A stretch of DNA of 64,000 nucleotides from positions 122,765 to 186,764 of the forward strand of contig NZ_JACGXS010000007.1 in the NCBI RefSeq assembly GCF_014117215.1. Direction: 5' to 3'. A model generated the notes under the pieces. It was not told the DNA's origin and searched no databases. It saw only the letters and a program-made list of their open reading frames with translations. Both the position numbers and the translations under genes were made by a program. The DNA is from Stenotrophomonas tumulicola. Its GTDB lineage: Bacteria; Pseudomonadota; Gammaproteobacteria; Xanthomonadales; Xanthomonadaceae. Below are positions 63,007-64,000 of this stretch, piece after piece. Position 1 is the first letter of the stretch. Each line of letters begins with the position of its first letter.

Positions 63007-64000
63007 ATGGCCAAGGGTAAGTTCGAGCGCACCAAGCCGCACGTCAACGTCGGCACCATCGGTCACGTCGACCACGGCAAGACCACGCTGACCGCCGCAC
63101 TGACCAAGATCGGTGCCGAGCGCTTCGGTGGCGAGTTCAAGGATTATTCCTCGATCGACGCCGCGCCGGAAGAAAAGGCGCGTGGCATCACGATCTCGAC
63201 CGCGCACGTCGAATACGAATCCCCGACCCGTCACTACGCCCACGTCGATTGCCCGGGCCATGCTGACTACGTCAAGAACATGATCACCGGTGCTGCGCAG
63301 ATGGACGGCGCGATCCTAGTCTGCTCGGCTGCTGACGGCCCGATGCCGCAGACCCGCGAGCACATCCTGCTGTCGCGCCAGGTCGGCGTGCCGTACATCG
63401 TCGTGTTCCTGAACAAGGCCGACATGGTCGACGACGCCGAGCTGCTCGAGCTGGTCGAAATGGAAGTGCGTGAGCTGCTGAGCAAGTACGACTTCCCGGG
63501 CGACGACACCCCGATCATCGCCGGTTCGGCCCGTCTGGCGCTGGAAGGCGACCAGAGCGACATCGGCGTGCCGGCTGTCATCAAGCTGGTCGAAGCGCTG
63601 GACACCTGGATTCCGGAACCGGAACGTGACGTGGACAAGGCATTCCTGATGCCGGTGGAAGACGTGTTCTCGATCTCCGGCCGCGGCACCGTGGTGACCG
63701 GTCGTATCGAGCGTGGCGTGATCAAGGTCGGCGAAGAAATCGAAATCGTCGGTATCCGCGACACCCAGAAGACCACCGTCACCGGCGTGGAAATGTTCCG
63801 CAAGCTGCTCGACCAGGGTCAGGCAGGCGACAACGCCGGCCTGCTGCTGCGCGGCACCAAGCGTGACGACGTCCAGCGCGGCCAGGTGCTGTGCAAGCCG
63901 GGTTCGATCAAGCCGCACACCGAGTTCGAAGGCGAAGTGTACGTGCTGTCGAAGGACGAGGGCGGCCGCCACACCCCGTTCTTCAACGGCTACCGTCCGC
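63007..64000 (+). CDS. tuf: Elongation factor Tu (3' partial)
   Basis: Delivers aminoacyl-tRNA to the ribosome. The frame opens at ATG 63007 ([20 protein letters not shown]) and is still open at the window edge after 331 codons, of about 396 expected. GTP-binding motifs are GHVDHGKT (19-26), DCPGHADY and NKAD, and the domain II pattern [12 protein letters not shown] is present. The tRNA-Tyr-Gly-Thr-tuf arrangement is the tufB operon type; in that operon secE and nusG usually follow, outside the window. Confidence 0.98.
   Translation, partial: MAKGKFERTKPHVNVGTIGHVDHGKTTLTAALTKIGAERFGGEFKDYSSIDAAPEEKARGITISTAHVEYESPTRHYAHVDCPGHADYVKNMITGAAQMDGAILVCSAADGPMPQTREHILLSRQVGVPYIVVFLNKADMVDDAELLELVEMEVRELLSKYDFPGDDTPIIAGSARLALEGDQSDIGVPAVIKLVEALDTWIPEPERDVDKAFLMPVEDVFSISGRGTVVTGRIERGVIKVGEEIEIVGIRDTQKTTVTGVEMFRKLLDQGQAGDNAGLLLRGTKRDDVQRGQVLCKPGSIKPHTEFEGEVYVLSKDEGGRHTPFFNGYRP

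Overview
The window is chromosomal DNA of a GC-rich gammaproteobacterium of the Xanthomonadaceae, most likely a Stenotrophomonas. The evidence for this is the gene content and order (ahpC-ahpF-oxyR; lptD-surA-pdxA-rsmA-apaG-apaH; hemA-prfA back to back with lolB-ispE-tRNA-Gln-prs-rplY-pth-ychF; tRNA-Tyr/Gly/Thr-tuf), a pair of secreted subtilases, and many short GTAG-headed palindromes that look like the SMAG repeats of S. maltophilia. The species cannot be fixed from the sequence alone. Almost every gene is intact and tightly packed, often with 4-base stop/start overlaps. I see no prophage, insertion sequence, integron or CRISPR array.

Layout. 1-3390 (+): two TPM-domain genes, the first cut by the window edge, then lgt-thyA-folA. 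3478-12665 (-): the outer-membrane/ribosome-maturation operon lptD-surA-pdxA-rsmA-apaG-apaH, preceded by a probable vitamin B12 cluster (BtuM-like membrane protein, cobalamin adenosyltransferase) and a histone-deacetylase-like enzyme. 12772-15152 (+): two ubiquinone-type FAD hydroxylases. 15237-16692: a secreted EF-hand protein and two unrecognised small genes. 16765-22992: rlmM, a nucleoside deaminase, glnS, DUF2007, msrA, tal and rnk, with SMAG repeats in several gaps. 23123-26551 (-): peroxide defence (ahpC, ahpF, oxyR). 26910-28752 (+): prmC and pip. 28785-31693 (-): a four-gene overlapping operon (nitroreductase, 5'-3' exonuclease, NUDIX hydrolase, N-formylglutamate amidohydrolase-like).

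32114-41295: a DUF1631 gene; the proton-translocating transhydrogenase genes, with pntAa separated from pntAb-pntB by an inverted ECF sigma/membrane protein/DUF3106 cluster; sufT; and ilvE. 41746-45117 (+): two related S8 proteases. 45197-54000: a short asparaginase-domain protein, DUF2069, wrbA, a YihY-family protein with an extra C-terminal domain, a lipoprotein thioredoxin, ppk2, an O-GlcNAc-transferase-like protein with a small partner, prfA and hemA. 54054-61049 (+): a TPR protein, lolB, ispE, tRNA-Gln, prs, rplY, pth and ychF. 61050-64000: a two-copy structured repeat, a secreted isoaspartyl peptidase-type enzyme, and a promoter driving tRNA-Tyr, tRNA-Gly, tRNA-Thr and tuf, which runs off the end.

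Most of the window is housekeeping: translation (glnS, prfA, prmC, rsmA, rlmM, pth, ychF, rplY, tRNAs, tuf), envelope assembly (lgt, lptD, surA, lolB), cofactor synthesis (thyA/folA, pdxA, hemA, ispE, ubiquinone hydroxylases) and oxidative defence. The less ordinary parts are the repeat at 61141-61399 with an apparently compensated hairpin, the split pnt operon, the BtuM/adenosyltransferase pair, the OGT-like gene with its coupled small partner, the unrecognised pair at 15743-16692, and SMAG repeats that supply stop codons.
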